Of a stretch of 17,292 nt of DNA, positions 6,165 through 14,270 are shown in pieces. The first letter of the stretch is position 1. Every line of letters begins with the position of its first letter. A model generated the notes under the pieces. The model was given only the letters and a program-made list of their open reading frames with translations. It ran no database searches and had not been told where the DNA came from. Position numbers and translations under genes: made by a program. The stretch covers positions 1 to 17,292 of the forward strand of contig CAZFNR010000027.1 of NCBI GenBank assembly GCA_964520525.1. Reading direction: 5' to 3'. This DNA comes from JAJPXC01 sp964520525. GTDB taxonomy: Bacteria; Bacteroidota; Bacteroidia; Bacteroidales; Muribaculaceae.

Positions 6165-7781
6165 ATGATTGCGGTTAACAATTTAGGCATCCAATTTGGT
6201 AAAAGGGTATTGTTTCAGGACGTAAATTTCAAGTTCACACCGGGTAATTGCTACGGCATCATCGGAGCCAACGGCGCCGGCAAATCAACGCTGATGCGCA
6301 TTCTCAGCGACCAATTGTCGCCTACGCACGGCACAGTCACTCAAGGACCCGGAGAGCGCATGAGCGTGTTGAGCCAAAATCACTTTGAATTTGACGAATG
6401 CACCGTAATGGAAACCGTGTTGCGCGGCCACACAGTGCTGTGGGATATTATGCAAGAGAAAGACGCTCTTTATGCAAAAGCCGACTTCTCAGACGCCGAC
6501 GGTATACGCGCATCGGAACTTGAAGAAAAATTCGCAGAACTTGAGGGTTGGAATGCGGAAAGCGACGCAGCCTCTCTGCTTAGTGGTCTTGGCATCAAAG
6601 AGGAAAAACATTACACCCTCATGAAAGATATGAGCGGTAACGAAAAGGTGCGCGTGCTTCTGGCCAAAGCCTTGTTTGGCAACCCCGACAATCTGCTGCT
6701 CGACGAGCCGACAAACGACCTCGACCTTGAGACGGTGGCATGGCTCGAAGACTACTTGTCAAGATTTGAGAATACGGTGCTTGTAGTCTCCCACGACCGG
6801 CACTTCCTTGACTCGGTGTGTACCCACACTCTTGACATAGACTATAACAAAGTCCAATTGTTCGCAGGCAACTACAGTTTCTGGTACGAGTCGAGCCAAC
6901 TTGCATTGCGGCAACAACAGCAACAGAACAAGAAAGCGGAGGAGAAGCGCAAAGAGTTGTTGGAGTTTATCCAACGCTTTAGTGCGAACGTGGCTAAATC
7001 AAAACAGACCACAAGCCGAAAAAAGATGCTTGAGAAACTTAATATCGAGGAAATACAACCATCATCTCGCCGCTATCCGGGCATCATATTCACCCCCGAG
7101 CGCGAGCCTGGCAACAAAATCCTTGAAGTGAAAGGGCTGACAGCAAGCGTGGAAGGCGATGTGCTATTCAAGGATGTAAATTTCCAAGTGGAAAAAGGTG
7201 ACAAAATCGCATTCCTAAGCCATGACCCACGCGCCATGACTGCTTTGTTTGAAATAATCATGGGCAACCGCAAGCCCGACGAGGGGAGCTATGATTGGGG
7301 CCAAACCATAACAACGGCATATCTGCCGCTTGACAACTCAGACTTCTTCAACACCGACATGAATCTCGTGGACTGGCTCTGCCAATTCAGTGACGACTCA
7401 AGCGAGATATACCTAAAAGGATTTCTCGGCAAAATGTTATTTTCAGGCGAGGAAGTGCTCAAAAAAGCTTCAGTTCTGTCGGGCGGCGAGAAGATGCGCT
7501 GCATGATTGCCCGCATGATGATGAAAAACGCCAACACGCTTGTGCTTGATTCTCCGACCAACCACCTTGACCTCGAATCGATACAAGCGTTTAACAACAC
7601 GCTGCAAGGGTTCAAAGGCAACATACTCATGTCATCGCATGACCATGAGTTTATTCAGACCGTCTGCAACCGAATCATCGAGCTCACCCCCAACGGCATT
7701 ATCGACAAGATGATGGACTATGATGACTATATCACCGATGAGCGCGTCATAGCGACACGCGAACGTCTATACGCCAAATAA
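6165..7781 (+). CDS. ABC-F family ATPase, YbiT-like
   Basis: This soluble protein has two ATP-binding cassettes and no membrane helices. ABC-F proteins bind the ribosome and act on translation. The first cassette is intact for nucleotide binding: Walker A GANGAGKST at 34-42, Walker B LLLDEPTNDLD at 177-187 with Glu181, and His210. Its signature is altered (MSGNE, 156-160). A charged linker with a QQQQ run spans about 245-300. In the second cassette the Walker A position reads LSHDPRAMTAL (351-361) without the GKS core, and Walker B reads LVLDSPTNHLD with Ser463 for the catalytic Glu. The signature LSGGE (438-442) and His492 are kept. The pattern predicts one working and one dead composite site. 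From memory, this degeneracy is usual in the Bacteroidetes YbiT-like branch. I see nothing to assign it to antibiotic resistance. The Dabb gene follows by 19 bases. Confidence 0.93.
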   Translation: MIAVNNLGIQFGKRVLFQDVNFKFTPGNCYGIIGANGAGKSTLMRILSDQLSPTHGTVTQGPGERMSVLSQNHFEFDECTVMETVLRGHTVLWDIMQEKDALYAKADFSDADGIRASELEEKFAELEGWNAESDAASLLSGLGIKEEKHYTLMKDMSGNEKVRVLLAKALFGNPDNLLLDEPTNDLDLETVAWLEDYLSRFENTVLVVSHDRHFLDSVCTHTLDIDYNKVQLFAGNYSFWYESSQLALRQQQQQNKKAEEKRKELLEFIQRFSANVAKSKQTTSRKKMLEKLNIEEIQPSSRRYPGIIFTPEREPGNKILEVKGLTASVEGDVLFKDVNFQVEKGDKIAFLSHDPRAMTALFEIIMGNRKPDEGSYDWGQTITTAYLPLDNSDFFNTDMNLVDWLCQFSDDSSEIYLKGFLGKMLFSGEEVLKKASVLSGGEKMRCMIARMMMKNANTLVLDSPTNHLDLESIQAFNNTLQGFKGNILMSSHDHEFIQTVCNRIIELTPNGIIDKMMDYDDYITDERVIATRERLYAK

Positions 7782-7800
7782 CAATAAACCCACAAGGATT

Positions 7801-8094
7801 ATGGTAAAGCATATCGTATCATTCAAACTCACCGGCTCAGCAGAAGAGCGCAAGGCCGTGGCTACGGCATTTAAAGAAGCTCTGCTTAAACTGCCGCAAG
7901 TCATAGAGCCGTTGCAATCTATGGAGGTCGGAATCAACGAGAACCCAGCTGAGACATGGGACGTTGTATTGACCGCCATAGTGCCGACAATGGAAGATGT
8001 GGAAATCTACGCCAAACATCCCGCACACATAGCCGCAGCTTCGCTTCTCGCAGGGCACAAAGCCGACAGAGCTTGCGTAGATTATGCATACTGA
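7801..8094 (+). CDS. Dabb-domain (stress-responsive alpha/beta barrel) protein
   Basis: This 97-residue cytoplasmic protein has the Dabb ferredoxin-like fold. The N-terminal MVKHIVSFKL strand and the later YAKHPAHIAAA segment (residues 70-80) are typical. Dabb proteins form dimers, and some are enzymes or stress-induced proteins, but the function of bacterial stand-alone copies is mostly unknown. AAGGA at 7795-7799 lies one base before the ATG. The gene begins 19 bases after the ABC-F stop and no promoter box is seen between them, so it is probably cotranscribed. A hairpin begins two bases after its stop. Confidence 0.85.
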   Translation: MVKHIVSFKLTGSAEERKAVATAFKEALLKLPQVIEPLQSMEVGINENPAETWDVVLTAIVPTMEDVEIYAKHPAHIAAASLLAGHKADRACVDYAY

Positions 8095-8095
8095 G

Positions 8096-8125
8096 CAGGA
8101 TAACGATTAAAAAATTGTTATCCTG
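8096..8125 (+). terminator. Hairpin after the Dabb gene
   Basis: CAGGATAAC (8096-8104) pairs with GTTATCCTG (8117-8125). A G-U pair and three A-T pairs extend the stem to 13 pairs with an AAAA loop. No T tract follows, so it may terminate transcription without one or protect the 3' end. The -33 box of the next gene begins four bases later. Confidence 0.5.
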
Positions 8126-8128
8126 AAA

Positions 8129-8160
8129 TTTGGAGATTCCGATAAATTTGATTAGCTTTG
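8129..8160 (+). promoter_or_regulatory. Promoter of the sorting-domain miniprotein gene
   Basis: TTTG at 8129-8132, a 20-base spacer and TAGCTTTG at 8153-8160 match the Bacteroidetes consensus with no mismatches. Transcription would start near 8167. A purine-rich AAAAAGGA (8163-8170) precedes the ATG at 8179 by eight bases. Confidence 0.75.
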
Positions 8161-8178
8161 TGAAAAAGGATAATTGAA

Positions 8179-8493
8179 ATGAGGAAACTCCGACACATAA
8201 TAGTAGCATTCGCTTTGGCCGCTGGCGCGGCCGGAGTTGATGCTTTGGCCTCTGTGACGGACAACGGAGTCCAACAAGAGCTAACATCGCCCACTGTCAC
8301 AGTGAAAGTGGGGCAGGGACAAGTAGAGTTGACCGTCCACGGTGAGGAGCCGGTAAAATTCCATATTTATTCGATTACAGGACAGCTCGTTAAGTCAGTA
8401 TCATCAGCCAATGGTTCAATAGTAGTAGAACTACCCCGCGGGCTCTACATTGTCAAATGTGACAAATGGTCAAAGCAGATAGTTGTTAAGTAG
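8179..8493 (+). CDS. Small secreted protein with a T9SS sorting-domain-like segment
   Basis: This 104-residue protein begins with a clear signal peptide: positive MRKLRH, hydrophobic core 8-19, and likely cleavage after DALA at residue 24. The last 47 residues resemble a type IX secretion C-terminal sorting domain. They read as strand, then YSITGQLVKS (64-73), then ELPRGLYIVK (84-93), and end in KQIVVK. This is the usual order of GQ.V, a turn, L..G.Y.V and a basic KK/KQ end. Such domains normally sit at the end of large cargo proteins, yet here only about 33 residues separate the signal cleavage site from the domain. It is unknown whether the protein is secreted cargo, a remnant of a larger gene, or a small periplasmic protein of similar fold. 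It has its own promoter and lies 166 bases upstream of pullulanase. One cysteine (Cys94) is present. Confidence 0.75.
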   Translation: MRKLRHIIVAFALAAGAAGVDALASVTDNGVQQELTSPTVTVKVGQGQVELTVHGEEPVKFHIYSITGQLVKSVSSANGSIVVELPRGLYIVKCDKWSKQIVVK

Positions 8494-8659
8494 AACTCAC
8501 CTTTCGTCCCATAGAAAAATGGCTGGGTCTCGCATAATTGCGATCGGTCGCAACCATGAATTATGGCTATCCGAAGCCACAAAAACATCCTAGAAAGCAA
8601 CTCCCTCGATAATAGAAAACTGACGCCGCTTTCTACTAAAAAAACCAAAATAAGCATAA
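8494..8659 (+). promoter_or_regulatory. Structured intergenic leader before pullulanase
   Basis: Two folds are visible. TTGCGA (8538-8543) and TCGCAA (8548-8553) form a 6-bp stem with a TCGG loop, flanked by CATAA (8533-8537) and TTATG (8561-8565). Then TAGAAAGC (8591-8598) pairs perfectly with GCTTTCTA (8628-8635) around 29 bases. No TAnnTTTG box occurs here, so pullulanase may be read through from the preceding small gene. The start region is A-rich and lacks a Shine-Dalgarno sequence. Confidence 0.4.
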
Positions 8660-10681
8660 ATGAAAATTAATCTCATTAAAATGTGTGTCGGTGCTATGCT
8701 GCCAGGAGCTATTTTATGCAGCTACAACGCATCGGCCTCTGACAACGGTATGTTGACAGATTATTCAAAATTTCCGACTTACAACGGCGACGACTTGGAA
8801 CTAACCGTGGACAAACATGGAGCGAAATTCACTCTTTGGTCGCCAGAAGCCACAGACGCTCAAGTTTTAATTTACCCGACCGACCGTAATTCGTCACCGA
8901 CCGACACGATAATGATGTCGAAAGGTGATAACGGCACTTGGAAAGCCAACTTGCCAGGTAACAACTACGGGAAATTTTACACGTTCAGGATTAAACATGG
9001 CGGCAAATGGCTGAAAGAAACACCGGGTGTATGGGCTAAAGCTGTAGGCACTAACGGGGAACGCGCTGCAATCATAGATTTTTCCGCTACTAATCCAACT
9101 GGATGGGAGAGCGACAAAGGCCCGACAATCAAAAGCATAAATGATGCGGTAATCTATGAGATGCACCATCGCGATTTCTCGATGCACCCGTCAAGCGGGA
9201 TAGTTAACAAAGGAAAATTCATCGCACTTACCGAAAACGGGACCAAATCGACACTTGGCGACAAAACCGGTATAGACCATCTAAAGGAACTTGGAATAAC
9301 ACATGTGCATATTCTTCCTTCCTATGACTACAACAGCGTCGACGAAACCCTATTGCCGTCCAACAACTACAACTGGGGATATGACCCGCTAAACTATAAC
9401 GCACCGGAAGGCTCATATTCGACCAATCCGGCCAACCCGTCGACCCGCATCACCGAGATGAAACGGATGATAAAGTCCTTGCATGACGCAGGGATAGGTG
9501 TAGTGATGGATGTAGTCTACAATCACACGGCTAACAATGACGACTCCAACTTCTCGTTGACTGCTCCCGGATACTATTACCGCTATCGTCCTGACGGCAC
9601 ATACAGCGATGCCTCGGGCTGCGGAAACGAGACAGCCTCGGACCACCAACAGATGCGCAATTTCATAATAAACTCGGTCAAATACTGGGCAAAAGAGTAT
9701 CATATCGATGGATTCAGATTTGACCTCATGGCAATCCACGATACCGAGACAATGAATGAAGTAGCCAAGGCACTTAAAGAAATCAACCCGTCAATCTTCG
9801 TCTATGGAGAGGGATGGACTGCCGGCGATTCACCGCTCCCTGTAGAGCGCAGGGCGTTAAAAGAGAATGTGTCTAAGATGGACGGTATAGCCGTGTTCAG
9901 TGATGACATACGCGACGCAATCAAAGGCCATTACAGCAATGCCGCTGACCGGGGATTCGTGACCGGGAAACCGGACAACGAGGAAACAATCAAAATCGGC
10001 ATCGTCGCATCTACCGCTCACCCTCAGGTTGATTATTCAAAAGGCAATAACTCTAAATTCGCATATGCGACATCACCCAAACAGATTATAAACTATGTGT
10101 CGTGCCATGACGACCTAACCTTGACCGACAAACTCGCCAAGTCAATGCCCGAGGCTTCTGAAGCATTCCGCCAACGCGCCGCCCGTCTCGCCCAAACGAT
10201 AGTGTTCACATCTCAAGGCACACCTTTCATGTTTGCCGGAGAAGAAGTTTTCCGCGATAAAAAGGGGGTACATAACTCCTACAAATCACCCGATTCAATA
10301 AATGCCATTGACTGGAGACTTAAAAGCAAGAACGCAAATCAATTTCACTATTACCAGGAACTGATTAAACTGCGTAAAGCACATCCGGCGTTCAGAATGA
10401 CAACCGCCGACGAGGTAGCGCGCAACATAGTGTTTGACAAGGTTAAGGGACCCAACCTGATATCCTACTCAATCAAGAACCATGCCAATGGTGACAAATG
10501 GAACGAAATAAAACTGATATTCAACGGTTCTGACGAGGTGCGCAACGTCAACGTTCCCAAAGGCAAATGGATTATCGTGGCACAGGACGGTGAGATAAAA
10601 GCTGATGGTCTCGGCGAGACCAAGGGAGGGAAAATGGAAGTTGCACCCACTTCGGCCCTCATTCTTGCAAGAGAGAAATAA
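8660..10681 (+). CDS. pulA: Secreted type I pullulanase (GH13)
   Basis: The enzyme hydrolyses alpha-1,6 branch points in pullulan, starch or glycogen fragments. A signal peptide (residues 1-27, likely cleavage at ASA/S) sends it out of the cytoplasm. The lone Cys20 lacks a good lipobox. A CBM48-like beta domain covers about 48-140. The catalytic barrel carries the type I pullulanase signature YNWGYDP (237-243). GH13 regions are DVVYNH (284-289), DGFRFDLM (350-357, nucleophile Asp355), VYGEGW (381-386, acid/base Glu384) and SCHDD (481-485, Asp484). A C-terminal beta domain ends at 673. All three catalytic acids are present. The length is near the usual 600-700. The small sorting-domain protein lies upstream; this enzyme itself ends in ALILAREK and shows no obvious sorting domain. 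No sus-type transporter genes are in the window. Confidence 0.92.
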   Translation: MKINLIKMCVGAMLPGAILCSYNASASDNGMLTDYSKFPTYNGDDLELTVDKHGAKFTLWSPEATDAQVLIYPTDRNSSPTDTIMMSKGDNGTWKANLPGNNYGKFYTFRIKHGGKWLKETPGVWAKAVGTNGERAAIIDFSATNPTGWESDKGPTIKSINDAVIYEMHHRDFSMHPSSGIVNKGKFIALTENGTKSTLGDKTGIDHLKELGITHVHILPSYDYNSVDETLLPSNNYNWGYDPLNYNAPEGSYSTNPANPSTRITEMKRMIKSLHDAGIGVVMDVVYNHTANNDDSNFSLTAPGYYYRYRPDGTYSDASGCGNETASDHQQMRNFIINSVKYWAKEYHIDGFRFDLMAIHDTETMNEVAKALKEINPSIFVYGEGWTAGDSPLPVERRALKENVSKMDGIAVFSDDIRDAIKGHYSNAADRGFVTGKPDNEETIKIGIVASTAHPQVDYSKGNNSKFAYATSPKQIINYVSCHDDLTLTDKLAKSMPEASEAFRQRAARLAQTIVFTSQGTPFMFAGEEVFRDKKGVHNSYKSPDSINAIDWRLKSKNANQFHYYQELIKLRKAHPAFRMTTADEVARNIVFDKVKGPNLISYSIKNHANGDKWNEIKLIFNGSDEVRNVNVPKGKWIIVAQDGEIKADGLGETKGGKMEVAPTSALILAREK

Positions 10682-10702
10682 CAGACCTAATCCCTATATG
10701 TT

Positions 10703-10742
10703 ACAAAGGAGACGCCCACCCGATGAGCCTCTCCTTTGTTTT
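10703..10742 (+). terminator. Rho-independent terminator of pullulanase
   Basis: ACAAAGGAGA (10703-10712) pairs perfectly with TCTCCTTTGT (10730-10739) around a 17-base loop and is followed by TTT. It lies 22 bases after the pullulanase stop, between convergent genes. Confidence 0.75.
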
Positions 10743-10765
10743 GACATAATGTGCGGTTTACGCTC

Positions 10766-11833
10766 TTAACTGATAATAGCAAGCAGACGCAATAGTTTTG
10801 ATTCGGTTTCCCGCCATTCCTCCTCTGGGTCGGACTGCGGAGTGATGCCGCCACCGGCATAAAGGCAGTACCGACGCATATCAAACTGGCAACAGCGCAG
10901 GTTAACATAAGCCCGAAAGATGTCATCAGCGTCATCAATCGTCAAAAAACCGCCATAGCAACGCCTCGGTTGCAATTCCAGCAGTTCAATATCTTGTAGC
11001 GATTCTTGCTTGGGGAAGCCACCTAAAGCCGGTGTGGGATTCAGAGCCGATGCTACAGAGATAGGCGATGTCACCCCGTAGCCCTTTATAATGTTACGCA
11101 AATGCTGAACGGCGCCACTGGTTACAGTTTCGAGCGGTCGGGTCTCACACAGAAGCCCAAGCCCGCGAAGCGTATCACAAATATATTCGGTGACTATGCG
11201 TTGCTCATTGATGTTTTTGTCATTCCATGGCAATCCGTTATCGGCTATTTGACGAGTTCCGGCCAAAGACATCGTTTCATATTGCCCGGTCGTCTTATCA
11301 ACCTTAAGAAGCAACTCGGGGGACGATAGCATCCATGCCCCTACCGCCGGGTGAAAGTAAACGGCATTAAATGTAGAGGTATATCCGTCAAACAGCCGAT
11401 TAATCGATGTCAATGGGCCTGAATCAGTGGGGTATTCTCCACAAAACACTCTTGAGTAAACAGTTTTTCCTCCGCGTTGTTTTAATCGGGCAATCAATAG
11501 GGCGACCCGTTCGATATAAAGCGACCGAGGGGTCGAAACCGCCAACGGCGAGGGGTATAAACTACCCGTACCATCAAGAACGGAATTACCATATAAGCTT
11601 ATAACATCGCACTCCGACAAGCGGTCAGATATGACACTGACGGCATCAGACCGCCACGGATAAATGCCGAAACGCCGGCGGGACATGACAGGGTGGGGAT
11701 GTACAACTCCGCCATCACCATTGTCGGCCCAGAACACGGCCTCATCATTTCCGGGAAGAGAATAGGCCACAAATGGGATTTCATTGGCCAAGGACAACGA
11801 AACGGCCCTTTGCTGGGATTCAGTCAGTGCCAT
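10766..11833 (-). CDS. menF: Isochorismate synthase (chorismate-binding enzyme)
   Basis: It probably converts chorismate to isochorismate, the first step of menaquinone synthesis. The protein has 355 residues from the ATG at 11833. The chorismate-binding fold is marked by GKTVYSRV (122-129), SPELLL (171-176), ETMSLAGTR (186-194), QHLRNII (243-249), NPTPALGGFP (265-274), RCYGG (291-295), YAGGGI (325-330) and SDPEEEWRETESK (334-346). The NPTPA.GG form and the YAG.GI...SDPE.EW.ET motif favour isochorismate synthase over PabB or TrpE, where the length would be greater. A TTG at 11845 could extend it by four residues, but the ATG is a better start. It overlaps the rimO stop by 14 bases, so it is the third gene of the ftsY-rimO operon. 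No other men genes lie nearby, so the salicylate-type alternative cannot be ruled out by context. Confidence 0.85.
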   Translation of the reverse strand: MALTESQQRAVSLSLANEIPFVAYSLPGNDEAVFWADNGDGGVVHPHPVMSRRRFGIYPWRSDAVSVISDRLSECDVISLYGNSVLDGTGSLYPSPLAVSTPRSLYIERVALLIARLKQRGGKTVYSRVFCGEYPTDSGPLTSINRLFDGYTSTFNAVYFHPAVGAWMLSSPELLLKVDKTTGQYETMSLAGTRQIADNGLPWNDKNINEQRIVTEYICDTLRGLGLLCETRPLETVTSGAVQHLRNIIKGYGVTSPISVASALNPTPALGGFPKQESLQDIELLELQPRRCYGGFLTIDDADDIFRAYVNLRCCQFDMRRYCLYAGGGITPQSDPEEEWRETESKLLRLLAIIS

Positions 11834-13124
11834 CCAATTCCGCAATCAATTCAAACGGCATGGCATCAACAATCCTAACGTTGTAGAACTCCCCGCGTTT
11901 TAATTTTTTTGATTTTTTAATCAAGACCTCAGGGTCCACTTCGGGAGAGTCGTACTGGGTGCGACCGACATAATAATCATCTTCTTCTCCATCGACAATC
12001 ACCTCCATTACCTGCCCAATCTTTGACTGATTGTTTTCCAAAGCAATCTCTTCTTGCAATTCCATCAACTCTGAAAGTCTCCGTTCTTTTTCATCCTGTG
12101 GGACTGAATCTTCAAACGTTTTGGCTCCGTAGGTGTCTTCTTCCTCACAGTAAGCGAAAGCCCCCATGCGCTCAAACCTCTGCTCTCTGACAAACTCCTT
12201 CAACTCCTCAAATTCGCGTTCACCTTCACCGGGGAATCCTACCATCAGAGTCGTGCGAATATGCAGGTCAGGGACTCTACGGCGCATTTCGGAAAGCAAC
12301 TCCCGCGTTTCGGCCGAAGTAATGTGGCGACGCATATTCGACAAGACATTGTCGCTTATGTGTTGTAACGCTATGTCGAGATAGTTGCACACATTAGGGT
12401 ATTTCGCCATGACATCAAGCAATTCAAGAGGGAATTGCGCCGGATACGCATAATGAAGACGAATCCACTTGACTCCGTCAATCCGAGCCATACGCTCTAT
12501 GAGCTGCGGCAAACGCATCTCCCCGTAAATATCCATTCCGTAGTTGGACAAATCCTGGGCGATGACATTGAATTCTTTCACACCGCGGCCCACCAAAGAC
12601 TTTACTTCATCAAGGATTTCATCAATCGGGCGGGATTTGTATCGACCGGTGATGAGAGGAATGGCGCAGAACGAACAGAAACGATTGCAACCCTCCGCAA
12701 TTTTCAGATAGGCATGGTGGGGGCCTGTTGTCACCACACGGTCGTATGGGGCGGTCGCGGGATTGCGCCGTGTAATATCGGCTACAAGCTGTTTCCAATC
12801 AAATTTTCCATACCAGCCATCAACCTCAGGCATCTCCGAGGGGAGCTCGTCGCGGTAACGCTCCGACAAACATCCCATCACATAAAGCGATTTAATCTTA
12901 CCTGATTCTTTGAGTGATATGTAATTGAGTATTTCCTCAATTGATTCTTCCTTTGCATCTCCAATGAACCCGCAAGTGTTGATTACAACCATATCGGGAT
13001 TTTCCGATGCGCCCGACACCGCCCGCAGGCCGGCATCGGCAAACATTTTCAACAGACGCTCAGAATCGACAAGATTTTTGGAGCATCCAAGCGATATGAC
13101 GCTGATAGTGGTGGGGTGAGCCAT
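11820..13124 (-). CDS. rimO: Ribosomal protein S12 methylthiotransferase RimO
   Basis: This radical SAM enzyme adds a methylthio group to an aspartate of ribosomal protein S12. From the ATG at 13124 it has 434 residues, normal for RimO. The N-terminal UPF0004 domain holds cysteines 14, 51 and 85 (SLGCSKNLVDSE, NTCGFI, MGCLSERY) for one iron-sulfur cluster. The radical SAM motif CNRFCSFC (146-153) holds the second. A C-terminal TRAM domain covers about 370-434. SLGCSKNLVDSE and the CNRFCSFCAIP form match RimO rather than MiaB. A longer reading to 13190 would overlap ftsY by 62 bases and adds non-conserved residues, so the internal ATG four bases after the ftsY stop is preferred. It is in the middle of a tight ftsY-rimO-menF run. 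Confidence 0.95.
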   Translation of the reverse strand: MAHPTTISVISLGCSKNLVDSERLLKMFADAGLRAVSGASENPDMVVINTCGFIGDAKEESIEEILNYISLKESGKIKSLYVMGCLSERYRDELPSEMPEVDGWYGKFDWKQLVADITRRNPATAPYDRVVTTGPHHAYLKIAEGCNRFCSFCAIPLITGRYKSRPIDEILDEVKSLVGRGVKEFNVIAQDLSNYGMDIYGEMRLPQLIERMARIDGVKWIRLHYAYPAQFPLELLDVMAKYPNVCNYLDIALQHISDNVLSNMRRHITSAETRELLSEMRRRVPDLHIRTTLMVGFPGEGEREFEELKEFVREQRFERMGAFAYCEEEDTYGAKTFEDSVPQDEKERRLSELMELQEEIALENNQSKIGQVMEVIVDGEEDDYYVGRTQYDSPEVDPEVLIKKSKKLKRGEFYNVRIVDAMPFELIAELDGTD

Positions 13125-13128
13125 CTTC

Positions 13129-14088
13129 TTATTTTTCGCCAAAAAGCGATTGTACAAACTCCTTTTTATGGAACACCTGCAAATCATCAATGCCTTCGCC
13201 GAGGCCTATATATTTGACAGGTATCTTAAACTGGTCGCTTATCCCTATAACCACTCCGCCTTTCGCAGTGCCGTCAAGTTTAGTAATAGCAAGCTCATTG
13301 ACCGATGTGGCGGCGACAAACTGTCGAGCCTGCTCAAACGCATTCTGCCCGGTGGAGCCGTCAAGCACCAATAGCACTTCATGGGGAGCGTCGGGCACGA
13401 CCTTCTGCATGACGTTACGAATCTTGGTCAATTCATCCATCAACCCTTTTTTGTTATGGAGTCGGCCGGCGGTATCAATAATGACCACATCAATATCGTT
13501 AGCTTTGGCCGACGCCAATGTGTCGTAAGCCACAGCGGCGGGGTCGGCGCCGAGTTTCTGTTTCACGACCGGGACACCCGCACGCTCGCCCCAGATGTCA
13601 AGCTGCTCGACCGCGGCGGCACGGAATGTGTCGGCAGCACCAAGCATAACTTTATTGCCGGCTTTCTTAAACTGTGCGGCAAGTTTGCCGATGGTGGTGG
13701 TTTTGCCTACGCCGTTCACCCCGACAACCATTATGACGTGAGGTTTATGACCGGCAGGTATCGTAAAATCTTCGAGTGATGATTCGTTATCATTCTCGGC
13801 GAGCAAATCAGTAATTTCCTCACACAACAAACGGTTCAGCTCACTCGCCCCGACATATTTGTCACGAGTGACGCGCTGTTCTATCCGTTCAATGATTTTC
13901 AAGGTAGTGTCAACCCCGACGTCAGAAGTGATAAACACCTCCTCAAGGTTATCGAGAATCTCATCGTCAATCTTTGACTTACCAGCGACAGCTCTCGCAA
14001 TCTTGGAGAAAACGCCTTGTTTGGTGCGTTCGAGACCCTTGTCGAGTGTTTCCTTTTTCTCTTTTGAGAAAAAACTAAATAAGCCCAT
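13129..14088 (-). CDS. ftsY: Signal recognition particle receptor FtsY
   Basis: This GTPase is the membrane-side receptor for the signal recognition particle and delivers nascent membrane proteins to SecYEG. It has 319 residues. It lacks the long acidic A domain of E. coli FtsY and starts with a short amphipathic MGLFSFFSKEKKE segment, as usual in Bacteroidetes. The N domain covers about 20-110. The G domain has the P-loop GVNGVGKT (123-130), DTFRAAA (153-159), DTAGR (205-209), TKLD (269-272) and the closing GLGEGIDDL (296-304). All GTPase motifs are intact. It heads a minus-strand operon with rimO and isochorismate synthase. Upstream, TAACTTTG on the minus strand (14124-14117) gives a likely promoter, and AGAAAAGAT precedes the ATG. 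Confidence 0.97.
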   Translation of the reverse strand: MGLFSFFSKEKKETLDKGLERTKQGVFSKIARAVAGKSKIDDEILDNLEEVFITSDVGVDTTLKIIERIEQRVTRDKYVGASELNRLLCEEITDLLAENDNESSLEDFTIPAGHKPHVIMVVGVNGVGKTTTIGKLAAQFKKAGNKVMLGAADTFRAAAVEQLDIWGERAGVPVVKQKLGADPAAVAYDTLASAKANDIDVVIIDTAGRLHNKKGLMDELTKIRNVMQKVVPDAPHEVLLVLDGSTGQNAFEQARQFVAATSVNELAITKLDGTAKGGVVIGISDQFKIPVKYIGLGEGIDDLQVFHKKEFVQSLFGEK

Positions 14089-14116
14089 ATCTTTTCTATC
14101 TTAGTTTATCGGCCTG

Positions 14117-14124
14117 CAAAGTTA
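14117..14124 (-). promoter_or_regulatory. ftsY operon promoter -7 box
   Basis: The minus strand reads TAACTTTG here, an exact -7 match. The start would be near 14110, about 22 bases before the ftsY ATG. No TTTG is found at the usual -33 distance, so strength is uncertain. Confidence 0.5.
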
Positions 14125-14197
14125 CCACAATCTCTCTAATTAATTATTAAAGACAAACGAAAATATTCAGATTCGCAACACAGCGTCTTTAAATTAT

Positions 14198-14228
14198 TTG
14201 GAAATTTCATGTGAAAGTAGTATCTTTG
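14198..14228 (+). promoter_or_regulatory. rpsP promoter
   Basis: TTTG (14198-14201), a 19-base spacer and TATCTTTG (14221-14228) match the Bacteroidetes consensus without mismatches. The leader of about 36 bases is AT-rich and has no Shine-Dalgarno sequence, which is common in this phylum. Confidence 0.75.
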
Positions 14229-14270
14229 CGGTCGCTAAACAATACAAAACCAATTTAATTAAATCATTTA

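Noticed and set aside
12435..12905. 156-codon + strand frame over rimO
   Set aside because: Antisense to the radical SAM domain, including the CNRFCSFC motif; no family resemblance of its own.
13124..13190. Longer N terminus of RimO starting at 13190
   Set aside because: It would overlap ftsY by 62 bases and adds residues unlike RimO; the ATG at 13124 fits family length and operon spacing.
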